A stretch of DNA of 64,000 nucleotides from Erythroxylum novogranatense (GCA_029891385.1 CM057228.1:85176964-85240963); one strand, 5' to 3'. Shown: positions 22,092 through 34,640, numbered from the stretch's first letter. Notes: a model not told the origin generated them from the sequence alone. Made by a program: numbers and translations.

Positions 22092-22716
22092 ACCGAAATG
22101 AAAATGGAACAGTGTCACATGCGCATTGCATATATATATATATGACTGTAAATGACTGGAAGATGTAAATGATGAAATTGTATGTGTATATGAAATTGGA
22201 ACTGAAATGTGATAATATGTGATATTACTGTTAATGCTACCGTGTGCTAATATGATTGGTGAATGCATGAGTTGAGTGAACCATCGATGATGGTTTCTCA
22301 CTGAGTTCGCAAAACTCACCCAAAATTTGCATCTATTTTTCAGGACTTAGAAGAATACCCCGTTAGGCAACGGGCGTATGACATCTCGCCGTTGAAGAAG
22401 TAGAGAAGTGGTGGGATCAGTTCGCGTCTGTCTTAGTGTTTCTATTCTTGGACTTTTGTATTACTAATTTGGATAAGTTGTAAAGTTAATTGACCGAAAT
22501 AAATTGTAAATGTAAAAAGTGGGCCCAAGGCCATTGTATTGATTATATAAATTGCTTTCCGCGTTAATGATAATATGTGTGCGATTGTGTAAAAAAAAAT
22601 TTGTTATACTGAGTTTTCTACTGAGTGATGTAGCACGCCACCCTCGCGGGGCACGGACCTGGATATCACCGTCGATGTCGGGTTCGGGTCTTGCGGGAGT
22701 GAGGTGTTACAATGAA

Positions 22717-24192
22717 CCCTAGGAATTTTCCGGATGCCACCCCAAAAACGCATTTTTCTAGGTTCAGCTTCATCTGAAATTTATTCAGGGTCTGGAAGAC
22801 TTTCTTGAGATCTTCCACATGCTCCGCGGCTGTCTTACTTTTGACCACCATATCTTCTACATACGCTTCCACCGACCGACCGATCTGTTTTTTAAAAACC
22901 TCCATGACGAGCCGTTGATAGGTCGCCCCCGCATTCTTCAAGCCGAAAGGCATTACTTGGTAGCAATATGTGCCTTGGTTAGTTATGAAGGCGGTCTTTT
23001 CTTCGTCTTCCAGACTCATTTGAATATGATGATAGCCTGAGAAAACATCCAGGAAGCTGAGAAGTTCATGCCCTGAAGTAGAGTCTACTAACTGGTCGAT
23101 CTTAGGCAAGGGGAAACTATCCTTTGGACATGCTTTGTTCAGGTCGGTGAAATCGATGCACATTCTCCACTTCCCGTTCTTCTTTTTCACTAGAACCACA
23201 TTGGCAAGCCATTCAGGGTACTTGACTTCTTGGATGAACCCGGCCTCGAGTAATTTCTCTACTTTTTTCTCGATCACCCCCTGTCGCTCCTTGCTGTGCC
23301 ATCGCTTCTTTTGTCTGATCGGTTTGTAGTCACGCCGAATACCAAGGGAGTGCGATGCGACTGATCGAGAAATTCCAAGCATGTCGCTCGATACCCAAGC
23401 GAAGACCGATCTATTTTCCACCAAACAGCCTGTGATTTCTTTAACTAAGTCCTTTTGCAGCTCGGAACCTAAGTTTGTGAATTTAGAGGGGTCAGCTTCG
23501 TCCAGTACGACCCGCTGCGTTTCTTCCACTGGGTTCATCATATCCATCTCCTCATCTGCTCTCACATTAAGAGAGCTCGTCAGGACTACCGTCCCGTCTA
23601 ATGTTTTCGTTTCCGCTAAGTAGCACTCCCTTGCGATTCTCTGTTGACCCCTGACAGTACCTATTCCATGAGGCGTTGGAAATTTCATCGCTTGGTAGTA
23701 TGTAGAGACGACCGCTCTAAGGGCGTTCTGGGTAGCTCGTCCGATTATTGCATTATATGCCCCTTGAAACTTCACAACTAGGAATTCAACATCCCTTTCT
23801 ATTTGGCACGGCTTTTGCCCAAACTTCACTTTTAAATGGACTCGGGCGAATGGGTAGGCTGATGCTCCGGTTACCCCTTTGATAGGTCCGTCTATGGGTA
23901 GTAGTCGATCTTCGGGTACCTCCATATGCTTGAAGGCTTCATAATATAACAAGTCGACTGAGCTGCCCGTATCAATCATCACCCGCTTCACCTCGTAACC
24001 GTCCATGCTCAGATTTACCACGAGAGCGTCATCATGAGGGCAACTTACTCTATCAAGGTCAGACTCATTGAACGATATCATCCCGTCGTTCTCCCTCGGT
24101 TTTTTGGTGGATGAGTCTCTGCCGACCTGTTTGGCATATCTTTTTCTCCCTTTAGCGGTGGATCCTCCTGCTGCATTTTTACCGAATATCAT
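22717..24192 (-). pseudogene. Protease and reverse transcriptase of Tat element H (upstream fragment)
   Basis: Minus strand, one long open frame. Protease: VMIDTGSSVDLLYYEAF has the catalytic Asp-Thr-Gly. RT: VKKKNGKWRMCIDFTDLNKA, CPKDSFPLPKIDQLVD, FLDVFSGYHHIQM, MPFGLKNAGATYQRLV and AYVEDMVVKSK. The catalytic motif reads YVED where the family has YVDD, so the first Asp is now Glu. The frame ends at FLGFI, where element B inserted; the residues after it are B LTR read-through. The rest of the enzyme is at 14718-15098. Confidence 0.9.
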
Positions 24193-24461
24193 GTTAATGA
24201 CCCCAGTCGGTCGGTTGTCTTGTTGCCCGGCGTTTTCGTTGCTTCTTTCCCTCGATCGCCCTCTCTCTTCTCATCGATTATCTGTATTCGCATTTTGCCT
24301 CCCTCCATCATTCCTGTCATTTCGCCTCCGGTGATCGCCATTATCAATGTCGCCGACTGCATCTGCTACTGATTATCCCGATTTGTATTTTGTTCGTGCC
24401 TCACGAATCTGCCTAACCTTCCCCTTTGTATGAGGAATTCGATTTCTTTTTTCAACTGCCA

Positions 24462-25740
24462 TCAATTTTTCGTATCATGACCGACCTCTTTGTGGAAGCA
24501 GCAATATAAATTGGGGTTCCTATCCTTGTAGGGAGTCTTCATTTTATCGGGTTCTTGGATAGTTTTCCCATCTGCTCTCATGGCCGCCAATACTTCTGCA
24601 TATCGCCTGTTGAGCGGGGTAAACTCCTGTCGATATCCCTGTCGATCGGTCGGCTTTCTCCAGCTCGACTGGCCTTTTTTCCGCTTGTGTGAATTGCTCG
24701 CCCTGTCATTCGGCGAGCGATCATCCATCCGACGCCTCGTATTTTTCAGCACTTCTTCAAGCTGAATGTACCTATCCACCCTGTTTCTTATTTCCTGAAC
24801 GGATCGGGGCTGATCGAGGGCTAACGACTTCTTGAACTCCTCATCCCTCGTGTTGTTCATAAGCGCGACCAACATGGACGAGCAAGTGAGGTCGGGGACC
24901 TCGACCGCTTCGTTATTGAACCGAGTAATGAACTATCGCAAACTTTCATTCCTTCCTTGGGTAAGTTGCATCACCTCCAAAGCTGTCTTATGTGGTCGCT
25001 TACTGGTTGCGAACTGATTCAGAAATAACAACCTGAAATCTTCAAAGCATGTGATACAGCTCGGGGGCAAGCTGTTGAACCATCGCCGAGCTCCTTCTTG
25101 GAAGGCCGTGCAGAAAGCCTTACATTGGATGGCGTCCGGAACACAATGTAGATTCATCATGGACTGGAAGTGCTGTAAGTAATCCAGGGGTCGATCTTTC
25201 GATATACTTTTCGAGGGTCGGTATTTTGGTGTCGGCGTCGGAGGCTATCTAAGATTTTCGAGTGAAGGAGAGTCATCTTTCGCTTGTCAGGCGATCTGGT
25301 GAAGCTCATAGCTGCGTTAATCCGATCGTCCACGATTTTCTCTAGGTTTTCGGTCGGGTGGTGATCGGTTGCCATGCTGGTCTGCCGTGCAGACGGTTGC
25401 TGTTGTGCCGGCTGAGACTGCAAGATCTGACGAATCAACAGGTCAGCCGCTTCCTCAATCTGTTTTCGGGTGAGGGAGGCGTGTACAGGTGGAAGAAGAT
25501 CTGCATCAGAGAGGCGCAGGAGGTTCGGACACATGTTGGTTTCAGCGTTATCCTCCAGGGCTGTGCTCTGTTCTTCTTGTTCCAAGGTTTGAGGCTGCGG
25601 TTGATCATCCGGGTTTGAAGATTCCGCGTGGAAAACATGGTGTGCGGGCGGCATGATTGCAAGTAACTGTAAACCCATGCGCTGCATTGCCAGAGCCGCG
25701 ACAGCGGCTATATCAGAGTTTGTCGCCGCCACCTGGCTGA
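24462..25740 (-). pseudogene. gag of Tat element H
   Basis: Capsid-type gag on the minus strand in pieces: 25740-25157 (N-terminal, Gln-rich, ending in a frameshift near 25160), 25160-24933 (MMNLHCVPDAIQCKAFCTAF, WFNSLPPSCITCFEDF, FLNQFATSKRPHKTALEVM, the retrotransposon gag core) and 24875-24462 (basic linker, then YCCFHKEVGHDTKN, a zinc-knuckle remnant). A TAG at about 24930 separates the last two in the same frame. It would form the virus-like particle. The ORF reading on to 26077 is LTR read-through, so no start is asserted. 24193-24461 holds the decayed link to protease. Confidence 0.82.
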
Positions 25741-25775
25741 TTTGTGTGTTTCTGGACGTGGTGCCCTGATGTCGG

Positions 25776-25797
25776 GCCCCACGGTGGGCGTCAATTG
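25776..25797 (-). other. Probable LTR/primer-binding-site boundary of H
   Basis: On the minus strand CAATTGACGCCCACCGTGGG resembles the TGGCGCCCACCGTGGGG word that follows the 5' LTR in many Tat elements. The exact LTR end is not certain. Confidence 0.45.
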
Positions 25798-26240
25798 GTT
25801 CTGTTAGATTTTGGCAGAACTGAACGTTACCGTTTGGATCCATGAGCTGGTTGCTTTCTATAGTGACTTCAACGTTGAGATCCCTGCAAAACAAAGAAGG
25901 CACGTCGGGGGTTGTGTCCCGATTAGCCTCTCCGACGCTCAAGTTAGTCTCTTTTTGTAAATGTAAGTTTTCTCCGTGTGAGAGAGAGCTAGGGTTGTGA
26001 TTGCGTACCTTTGTTGTGGCCAAGTTGTACCTTATATACGAAGTAACAATTAGGTTTAGATATTTACGTGTTTGCATGGGAGACTCTCTCCTGTTAATGG
26101 GTCAGAGAAATCTCTGATTGGGCCTGGACTAGGCGCAGGCATAAAGCTGATCTTTGAAGATTGAACCGATCGGCTCATGCATTGTTGAGACTGGATTCGG
26201 GCCCAGTATAACCGACCCGACCAAGTTTTATTGTAAATTT
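25798..26240 (-). repeat. Probable 5' LTR of H
   Basis: Inferred from the boundary word at 25776-25797 and from a TATA-like GTATATAAGG on the minus strand at 26031-26040, followed by an AACCCTAGCTCTCTC leader. The outer end is a guess, because no second copy is in the window. Confidence 0.4.
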
Positions 26241-29200
26241 CCTAGAGGAGGAAGTCACTTGAATCCTTTATATTAATTATTATGAATAATTCGATAAAAT
26301 GCTAGCTTTTGCATATCCCTCTCTTATTTGTCACATTTAATTGATTTGTACTAAACATTTATGTATTGATAGTGTGACGAGATACCTAAGCACAAATGAT
26401 TAGGTGTTCGAAAGCAAATGAACTTGTTAATTGAAAATCAAAAGGGAATGTTTAATTAGGTTTTAAGACTTAAGATTGATCATCACACAAGAATTTTCCT
26501 TAATTTTATCTATTTTTGCTATGTCCAAGAAAGTCTCCAAGACACCGGCCATAATAGATTCAAATGATTATTAGCACTTAAGTTGATTTTTTAGTTTGAC
26601 TTAATGGTTACCTGATTATACAAAAAACTTTGTTAAAGAAAAAAGAATTAAAATTTTGTGTTAATTACAAAATAAAGAAAAAGATCAAATGTGAAATACT
26701 TACAAGTTGAAAGCGAGCTACAATTTCCTGATTAAGAAATTAATAACCAATGCTTTCAAATTCTCTTTATAAAGGGTTTATGAAGCATAAACTAGTGTCA
26801 TGGTCATTAAATTAGTATCATAGTTCATTTTTATAAACCTATATGCTTAACGATAACAAGCTACAACTTTATTACATTTTACTAAATAACCTGTGATATC
26901 AGAGTTGAAAAAGAGCTAACATTTCCTGATTTAGAAATTAATAACCAATGCTTTCAAATTCTCTTTATAAAGGGTTTATGAAGCATAAACTAGTGTGATG
27001 GCCATTAAATTAGTATCATAGTCCATTTTTGTAAACCTATATGCTTAGCAATAGCGAAAATAGTAGCTAATTCATATTTTTCTTCTTCTCCCGTAAAGGT
27101 TACAAGGATTGTTTTATATTACTCTCTGCATTTATAGGTATATACTTGCTGTATAAAAATTAAGTAACAGAAATAACTATGAGTAATGACTCCTAATAAG
27201 TTTTAGTTCGGTATTAAATCAAAAGAAGAAAGGAGAGTTTATTGAATCTTGATGAAAATATCAAATATTCAAGGAAAAGAAATTGTTAAATTTCATACAA
27301 GAGGTGGAATTTTAAAATTACAGATTAAACAAAATGTAAAAGAATTAGGAATACAATCATAAATAATATTAAAAATTAAAATAAGAGTGATAGCGAGATT
27401 TCACCTTAAAAGTAAATATATGAATTATTAAAATAAATAAAACTAAATAAGACAATCAATCCAAAAAAGTTAAACTTTTGTCTCAACTTCTATTTTTTAA
27501 TACTAAATTACCTAGTAGTGTTAGAATTTGTTAAAAGTTGATTGTAATTTGATTTTAATTAAGGACTTGAGATTATTTCTCCAATCCTATCTATCCATTT
27601 TTGACAATACAAGGTCACTTTTTGTTTTGGTTTCCTGGTGGGAAATTCTCACTCGCTTGGTTTTTTTGCTTGACACAAAGTTGAAAGACTTGAAATTCTT
27701 CTGGGCAACCAATACTGAACCTTCTCCCGAATGTAGACTTGCATTCTAGTTCAAGGCAAAAGATAGGCGGTTAGATGGTCCTCTCTATTTAAACTCTCCG
27801 TGTGAATCTCCTTCAACCTAGCTAGCTGATATAGTTTAAATCAAATCTCGTATGTTGTTGGCAGTTTTAGCAGAGGATAATATTGTGAGATTTGGAAATG
27901 GACGCTTTGGTGAGAGGTAGCTTCTACGCATTAATCAGCTTTCAAACTCAACAACCGAAACTGACAACAAGAACAGCGACAACTCAACACCTGGAATGGT
28001 TTTGACTATGTATAATGGGACTGGTTCTGGTTGGTACTTGGTAGCCAGAGAAATCTCAGTTTCTTTTATGCCTCGCATCCTACGCGTTTTTGCTTCTCCA
28101 AAGCTTTGCCCCAAAGTTATCTTCGTTTAAGGATAGGTTGTCGTTTAAGTATTTGGAAATCTGAATATCCCTCCTGTCCCGCACTTCTGCTGGGCAGCAA
28201 GTAAAATCTACGTGGCAAGATATAACCTACATTAGATATCATGGCTTAGTCAGACTAATCCTAAGTTTTTATGACCCCGTTTTAATAACTTAGAGGATGT
28301 AAATCTGAAACTTCAAAATCTCTCAGATTTTTACGTAGCCTGTACATTTCTACGCACAAAAAATTTTCACATACTCTAGACGAAAGTAGAGTGCATATAT
28401 AGCTGCATTTGTTGTATTGTTTGCATGTTTGTTTTAGAAGAGAGAATACTTTGTAATTCATTTTAGAGCTTACAACATACATACTAAAGTGGAGTTTGCT
28501 CGAAACTTTTGGATTCATTTGATACGCTAGCTTCTTAAGCCAAGATCTCAGCCTACATTTTGATCTTATCTTAGGTTGTATTTTGAACTTCAATGCAAGA
28601 AGTGATTAGGTCTTGATTGATTGCTGAAGGATTACTTTACTAGACCCAAACAGTAACAGTATAGACATTTCCTTGCTTGTTGTAGGCAAATTCGGTTTTT
28701 ATAAATCTCATTCAGCCAAATGTTGCTGTAATCTCTAATTTTAGTTTCATATGTTATTGGTTGCTTAGCCTTACATGAACGTGTCCTCCAGTACGACATG
28801 CTAAGTCAAAGAAATAACAATACAATTGCTTGCGATTCCATTAACACATGCGCGCAAGTAACACAAGTTCCTTTCTGAAATAATGGTTTTAGTAATTTTG
28901 ATATCAAATGCCAATTGCTATACAATACATCCAGAATATGGAAAGTTAGGGGTTGTTCGTTTTTGTTTTTATTTTTATTTATAAATTCAGTAAAAAATTT
29001 TATTTGTTTAAATTTTTAGTTTATCTTTTTGGTTTTAGTTTCTTCTCGTCTTTAAAAATTATGAAAATCATATAAAGTATTTTTTGTTTTTTTTATAATA
29101 TGATTTATTATTTTTTTTAATTTTTAAATAAGCAACAAACGGAACTGGATATGGATGTTATCCCAAAATAACCGTTACGTTTATAACTCAATTCAACTTC

Positions 29201-29320
29201 AAATGGATAGAACTTCAGTACAGTTCTTCTTAGAAGTTCTGTAATCCTGAATTTGAGTTTACATTTCAAATCAAACAACAAAAACGCAATTTATCCTGTT
29301 GTGAAAATGCTGAGAAGCCA
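26241..29320. other. AT-rich intergenic DNA upstream of the rhomboid gene
   Basis: Apart from the tandem duplication at 26706-27061, no ORF here shows a recognisable domain. The 5' part of the rhomboid gene and its promoter follow. Confidence 0.6.
26706..27061. repeat. Tandem duplication, period 198 bp
   Basis: GTTGAAAGCGAGCTACA (26706) and GTTGAAAAAGAGCTAACA (26904) begin two units that share CAATGCTTTCAAATTCTC and GTTTATGAAGCATAAAC. The two copies differ by point changes and the second is shorter at its right end. Confidence 0.85.
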
Positions 29321-29328
29321 ACACGTGT
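29321..29328 (+). promoter_or_regulatory. G-box-like ACACGTGT upstream of the rhomboid gene
   Basis: Palindromic ACACGTGT about 210 bp before the start codon, a core recognised by plant bZIP and bHLH factors. A TATA-like TTAAATAAAA lies nearby at about 29363. Binding is not shown. Confidence 0.35.
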
Positions 29329-29534
29329 CCTACACCGTGTAACCGCGTGTTAGACTCTGCTGTACTTAAATAAAACTAGGAACTACAAGTGTTGAAAACC
29401 TCTCCCTTTCGCCATTTGTTTTTCTGCTTACCTTGCAATTCACTTCTCGCTCACCATAAAACTCTTCTCAATCCTCAGCATCCACAAACAAAGTAGTTTG
29501 AGGTTTGAATCTATACGATAGAATAACTTTGAGA

Positions 29535-32416
29535 ATGGCAACTGGGGATCTAGAAAGGGGCGCCAAGAACCGCGGGACGAGCAACAATAATTCCAACTTC
29601 GCTCCCTACTATGTGGAGACCTCCGACAAGACCTGGACCTCATGGCTGATTCCTACGTTTGTTATTGCTAATGTTGCCGTGTTCGTTGCTGTCATGTATG
29701 TCAACAACTGCCCCAGAAAAAATCTGGGTCTTGATGGTGATTGTGTGGCCAAGTTCCTTGGCCGCTTCTCGTTTCAACCCTTGAGAGAGAATCCTCTCTT
29801 TGGTCCATCTTCTTCCTCGTAAGTCTTTTCTTCTTTGACTTGTCAGGGTTTAACTGGAATCTTGATGTGGGTTTTGATTGGTTTCTGTCTTTGAGTTCTT
29901 CTATATCAGTTGAGATGTTTTATCTCCGTTTTTCTTAGTCACTCTTGGGATGTTGGTATTCGCCTTCTGTTTTGTGGAATTACTGATTTCTTGTTCCTAT
30001 AATCTCTGTTTCGCTGTTGATTTGACTTTGTCCTTTAGTCAACGAGCTACCACTATTAATGGAAGCTTATGATGGAAACTTAAGAATTTGAACTTGCTTT
30101 GTGTTCTTGGCTCGTTTTCTGACTGCCCATGGGACGAAAAGCCATTATTTACATCCGCTAGCTTTCATTTTCTGAGTGAGGAAAATATAGCCTAGACACT
30201 CAATTATTGAACTTTTGCAACTCTCTCTCCCGTCCCGTTATGGGCTCTTTGATATGAGAACCTTATTTTATAGTTAAACAGTTGCAGCTAGCGGGACAGC
30301 TTACAACCAATTTTATGGCTTTTGAAAAATGAAAAGGAAGGTAAGGGAGGATAACGAATTAGGTAGTCTAGTTTATCTTGAAGGAAAGTTACCTCGTGTC
30401 TCATTAGTAAACTATCTATTATTTCAGAGTTACCTTAACCAAATACTTGCTTGTTTTACATTATTTGAGCTTACACTGGGCTCATTTGGTTCTATCCCAG
30501 ACTATCGCTTTGCTAGCTCTATTGTTAGAAATCTGGTTGCGCCTAGGAAGTTCATGTTAAGTTATGAGCATCCAGAATGTTTCCCAGCTTCTGTTCTCTA
30601 ATTCTCTTCCTATCTATCTTTGTGAGTGTATAGGCCTGACTTTTAATGTCAATTGTGATGTCATTTTACTGTTGCAGATTGAAAAAAATGGGGGCTCTGG
30701 ATTGGGACAAGATAGTGCATGATCATCAAGGTTGGAGACTCGTAACTTGTATGTGGTTGCATGCAGGTGTTATACATTTGCTTGCAAATATGTTAAGCTT
30801 GGTCTTCATTGGGATTCGCCTTGAACAACAATTTGGATTTGGTATGTTGTATTCTATTTTCATGTCTTCTTACAAAATAATTCAAACAATTGATGAAGGA
30901 TGTAAATATGTGGCTGCTTTACATTTTATGACGAACGGGCATTCTTTTCTTTTTTCCTTTTTCCTAAAAATGCTATAAGTTTTTGCTTGTATGATCGGGA
31001 TGAAACATCTTCACCAAGCAGTTTGGTGGATATTGCTAGCTTTTAGGTTTCAGCAGCGAGTACGAAAGAACATTAAATGAAGTGTAACAGGCTATCTTGG
31101 ATATCAAACTTGGATCTTGGCTTTTCCCATGGTTTTCAAATGAATTCGATATGTTCGTATTAATCCCCAATGTTGTGAGAATTGATTCCCGATCATATGA
31201 GGCTGAGGTACATATGTGCTCAAGTTTAACAGGTTATAGGTTGGAAATATCTTATTCCTGTGAATTATTTATTTGTCAGTATCTCCACCATAGTATGACG
31301 TTGTTGTTCATTTCTTTCCTCTTTGCACTTGCTGCTTTCATACTTCCTAATGAATTCCTTTGGATATATATTGAGGCAGGGCGAGTTGGGATTATCTATC
31401 TCATATCTGGATTTGGTGGGAGCATACTGTCTTCGCTTTTTATTCAGCAAAACATATCCGTTGGTGCATCTGGTGCTTTGTTTGGACTTCTTGGAGCTAT
31501 GTTATCTGAGCTTCTAACAAATTGGACAATCTATTCTAATAAGGTATGTTTCAAATTCACATGGTATAAAAACTTTTGCAAGTGCCAATTTGTTAACTAG
31601 TTAAAAATTTTCATTCATGAATAATCATAAATAGCTATATGAACAAACATAAGAAGCATGGAGTGTTTTGAAAAATTACAAGTTGACATTTTGATGAACT
31701 ATTAGCATTGCAGTGATTGCATGGCAGGTCATCACAAAATAGAATTAAATGGATACAAGGATACTTCGTGGTACTTTGATGTAAGATAACTCCAGGGAGT
31801 GCTTTGAAATTCGAGTTTGAAGAATGGAAGTGATCATACGGACTCTATTATGTTGAATTCCACAGTATTAATAGGACTATGTGCAGCTGTAAATTTTTCA
31901 ATGATGAATGAAAGTGACACTTGGAGGCATTTTACTTTTTCTGGACATTCTTGCTTCTTGTAGGTTGCTGCTTTAATTACACTTGTGCTCATCATTGTTA
32001 TCAACTTGGCTGTGGGAATTCTCCCACATGTTGACAACTTTGCACACATAGGAGGGTTCTTAACCGGTTTTCTCTTGGGCTTTGTACTGTTACTTCGTCC
32101 TCAATTTGGTTGGATTGAAACTCGACATCTACCTGCTGGTGCTAATGTAAAATCCAAACACAAGGCCTACCAGTATGTATTCTGGGTGATTGCTGTGGTT
32201 CTTCTTATTATTGGGTAAGGTTTGATATTCCCTTGGTAATAGCCCATGTTTTATGTTTCCTTTTGAAGAAACTCAAATGTCTCCTTTGTTAATGCATAAT
32301 GCAGTTTGACCCTGGGATTGGTGATGCTGTTTAGAGGAGAGAATGGAAATAAGCACTGCAGCTGGTGCCACTACCTAAGCTGTGTGCCAACCTCAAGGTG
32401 GAAGTGTGACAACTGA
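29535..32416 (+). CDS. RBL2: Rhomboid-like serine protease, RBL2-type, five exons
   Basis: Exons 29535-29818, 30678-30841, 31380-31543, 31964-32214 and 32305-32416 join in frame to 324 aa, and every intron is GT..AG. An intramembrane protease that cuts within or near transmembrane segments, expected in the secretory pathway. After an N-terminal polar region (about 35 aa) come a membrane segment ([20 protein letters not shown]) and the loop [16 protein letters not shown]. Then come GWR (114-115), HLLAN with His128 and Asn132, the nucleophile in GASG (Ser180), and catalytic His232 in NFAHIGG. The C-terminus is Cys-rich ([10 protein letters not shown]). Length and motifs fit the active Arabidopsis RBL1/RBL2 group; RBL2 is recalled as closest. 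An upstream in-frame ATG at 29505 adds ten residues but lacks family support. It is the only intact host gene here, between two transposon nests. Confidence 0.9.
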
Positions 32417-33204
32417 TGATATAAATCATCCATTTCTATAGTTTTGATTTCTTATTCCTATTCTTTTTCTAGGATTGTTGTATTTTTCTTCCATAATATA
32501 ACATGCATAGTATATCAATGTAAACTCGGATTCTCGGTGCACATGATCCAGAATGTTATTTGTACAGGCTACTCACACATTGTATCCATGCTCGTGTTTA
32601 ATCTTATGCCTCTCATGTCTGTTTCTGTGGTCTGACTTGTATTGATCCCTTAAATTTTGAAATGTAATTGTAATTTCCTAATCAGTTGCTCTAATTGACC
32701 AATCAGTAGTTAGATATAGGAATGAACTTAATATAACTTTTAGTTAAAAGAAATAATTTTATTAAAAACAAGTTCTAATAGATAAATTGAAATTTTATAA
32801 TAAGTGTTGATGATGAAGTCTTTAAGGTTGTTTAGTTATGGAATTAGAATGAGTGCCTGTACTAAGTACGTTATTGATGTCAAATCTTTTCTTTTGCCTT
32901 CTAATGGTTTGATTACTATGAAAGCTGTTGCTATGAATAAAGGATTTTACGTCAACATTGAATTTAAGTTATCTGATACTTGAAATTGATATTTTAATAA
33001 TCATTTTGTTATTTAATCAAGAGATGAGTGCCTTAATATTAGATCTATTATTGATGATAGTTGATGTTATAATCAAAATTCTTGTATGTTAATTTGTCTT
33101 CTATTCCTAGGACCTATAATTCAATGGGTCATGTCTTAAATACTTATGGCAATCATATTCACTTTATAGTATTTAATACTACGAATTACTTTTTGTATCT
33201 TAAC
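32417..33204. other. 3' flank of the rhomboid gene
   Basis: Contains the 3' untranslated region (AT-rich, several AATATAA-like words) and AT-rich spacer. No other gene is seen. Confidence 0.5.
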
Positions 33205-34640
33205 TTCCCAGTAATAATACAACAATAACAACATATACAGGGTGTGGGGAGATGTATAAGTATACAGTCTTACCTTTAATTAACAGAGAAATTGTTTTCA
33301 ATCAACCTAAAAAAGAAAAAATTGAAAACCGTTTGAAGAAAACAAAATATAAAAGATAAACAAATAATTGCATAAAATAAAATAAAACAAATAAACATAT
33401 TGAAATAAATAAAACAAAAAGAAATTGAAAGTGGAAAATTAAAATAACTAAAAGAGAAAGTATTACAAATAGAAGTATTTAAGCTAAATACAAGACATCA
33501 AAATTAAAAAGGTTTAAAAGACCTACAAAAAGAGAAGGACTTTTCTATGTAAGATCTTTTACTCATATAGTTCACCAAAGTTTTATATTAAAGGTCAAGT
33601 CCTCAATAAGCTCTAATGGGGCCATATAATACTTGATTATCTCTCTTTAATTCTTCTTAGGTCTTCTTCTTCTTATCTTATAGTCCTTATATATAATATT
33701 TTCACATCTTCTCATAGGGGTGTCAGCGTATTTCCTCTTAACATGTTTGAAATACTGAAGCTTTGTCTCCCTTAATTTACCATAAATGTTAATTAACCAC
33801 CCCAACTTGTTTCTTACCATTATATTCATGACTTTATATCTTCTTATAGGGTTATACATCTAATGAAGCATCATCATCTTTGTTAGTATCAACCTATAAC
33901 TGTGCACTTATTTGACGGGCCAATACTTTGCCTTATAGAGTATTGTTAGCCTAATTACTAAATTGTAGAATTTACCTTTTAGCTTAAGTGGTATCTTTTT
34001 ATTACATAAAACTCCTAATGCATCTCTCCATTTAAGCCGTCCTGATTTGATATGGTGAACTATCTTATCATCCATCTCGCTATTTCTTTGGATGATAGAT
34101 TCTAGGTACCTAAAATAATCTTTATGTGATATAACTTTTGAACTAATATATATCTCTACATCAAATGCAGTCTTATGACTCAAAAAGTTACATTATAAGT
34201 ACTCAGTCTTAGTTATACTCAATTTAAAGCCTTTGAACCTCGACTTTCTCATCAAAGTTTTAGCTTGACATTAACTTCATCTCTTGTGTCATCTACTAAA
34301 ACAATGTCATCTAAAAATAATATACACCAAGCCACATTTCCTTGGAAATTCTTGTGAGTTCATCCATAACTATTGCCAACATAAATATGCTCAACAAGGA
34401 TCCTTGGTGTAACCTAATATTGATTTTAAAAAAATGTTGTGTATCTCCTCCTGTTATGTTTACTCTAATCTTAAGACATTCATACATATTCTTAATAAAC
34501 GGTATATAGTTCATAAGAACCCTTTTAAATTCTAAACACCTCCATGTGACTTACCTACGTATCCTATCATAATCCTTATCTGAGTCAATGAAAACTATAT
34601 ATAGGGCCCTCTATCTGTCCTTGTAATATTCCATTAATTA
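33205..34640 (-). pseudogene. Decayed LINE reverse transcriptase, RTE-like
   Basis: Minus strand, 5' to 3'. 34640-34550 reads like VFIDSDKDYDRIRR (family VFIDLEKAYDRVPR). 34514-34311 has GGDTQHF, LHQGSLLS and IVMDELT. 34183-33908 has FRYLESIIQ, HHIKSGRLKWRDALGVLCN and KIPLKLKGKFYN. 33859-33647 is the C-terminal part (RETKLQYFKHVKRKYADTPM). The catalytic block is lost between pieces, and frames and stops change repeatedly. The minus-strand tail near 33290-33205 (GTAAGACTGTATACTTAT, CCCCACACCCTG, then TTGTTATTGTTGT) resembles the TTG-repeat tail shared by RTE-type LINEs and TS-type SINEs. 33290-33640 is AT-rich spacer. The element is long dead. Confidence 0.72.

Larger units (their letters stand above)
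15099..22711 (+). mobile_element. Non-autonomous long-LTR element B, with inverted and deleted 5' LTR
   Basis: Inserted in the RT gene of H, flanked by the direct repeat ATGAA (15094-15098 and 22712-22716). The 3' LTR is complete (4.3 kb). The 5' LTR is reduced to its first 792 bp plus a 498-bp inverted segment, and the primer-binding site is gone. The interior has no coding capacity and partly matches that of element A. A polypurine tract precedes the 3' LTR. The end TTTCGAGGACGAAATTTT is the same as at the pol end of Tekay element D. Confidence 0.88.
18396..22711 (+). repeat. 3' LTR of B
   Basis: A 4316-bp LTR from TGTAATATCCC to GTGTTACA. In order: TATATA at 19062, GTAAGT-like donor near 19384, GC-rich island at 20891-21022, GTGAGT donor at 21470, hairpin domain at 21893-22091, CAG acceptor ending at 22343, and the same terminal layout as A (CACGCCACCCTCGCGGGGC, then the ATATCACC word). 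Much of the extra length over A lies between the first donor and the island. Confidence 0.9.
1199..26240 (-). mobile_element. Tat-lineage Ty3-gypsy element H, interrupted by A and B
   Basis: Once A (2877-12239) and B (15099-22711) are removed, one element remains on the minus strand: LTR-like end near 26.2-25.8 kb, gag, protease, RT, RNase H, archaeal-type RNase H, integrase, a 75-bp minisatellite, then an ORF on the opposite strand. A second RNase H of archaeal type, a tandem-repeat 3' untranslated region and an antisense ORF between integrase and 3' LTR are known traits of Tat elements (Ogre, Retand, Grande). All coding parts are broken by frameshifts or stops. The left end is lost under element I, so the 3' LTR is not seen. 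Confidence 0.8.

Noticed and set aside
22125..22145. Short TA-repeat run as a regulatory site
   Set aside because: An ordinary simple repeat within LTR B; nothing else supports a function.
24933..26077. Host protein starting at 26077 on the minus strand
   Set aside because: The first 110 codons cover the LTR and primer-site region of element H. Only the part below about 25740 looks like gag.
28946..29150. Possible MITE with ends GGGGTTGTTCG and CAACAAACGG
   Set aside because: The terminal inverted repeats are too imperfect in T-rich sequence and no target duplication is visible.
29505..29534. Upstream in-frame ATG for the rhomboid gene
   Set aside because: It adds ten residues not typical of the family. 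The ATG at 29535 gives the usual [13 protein letters not shown] start.
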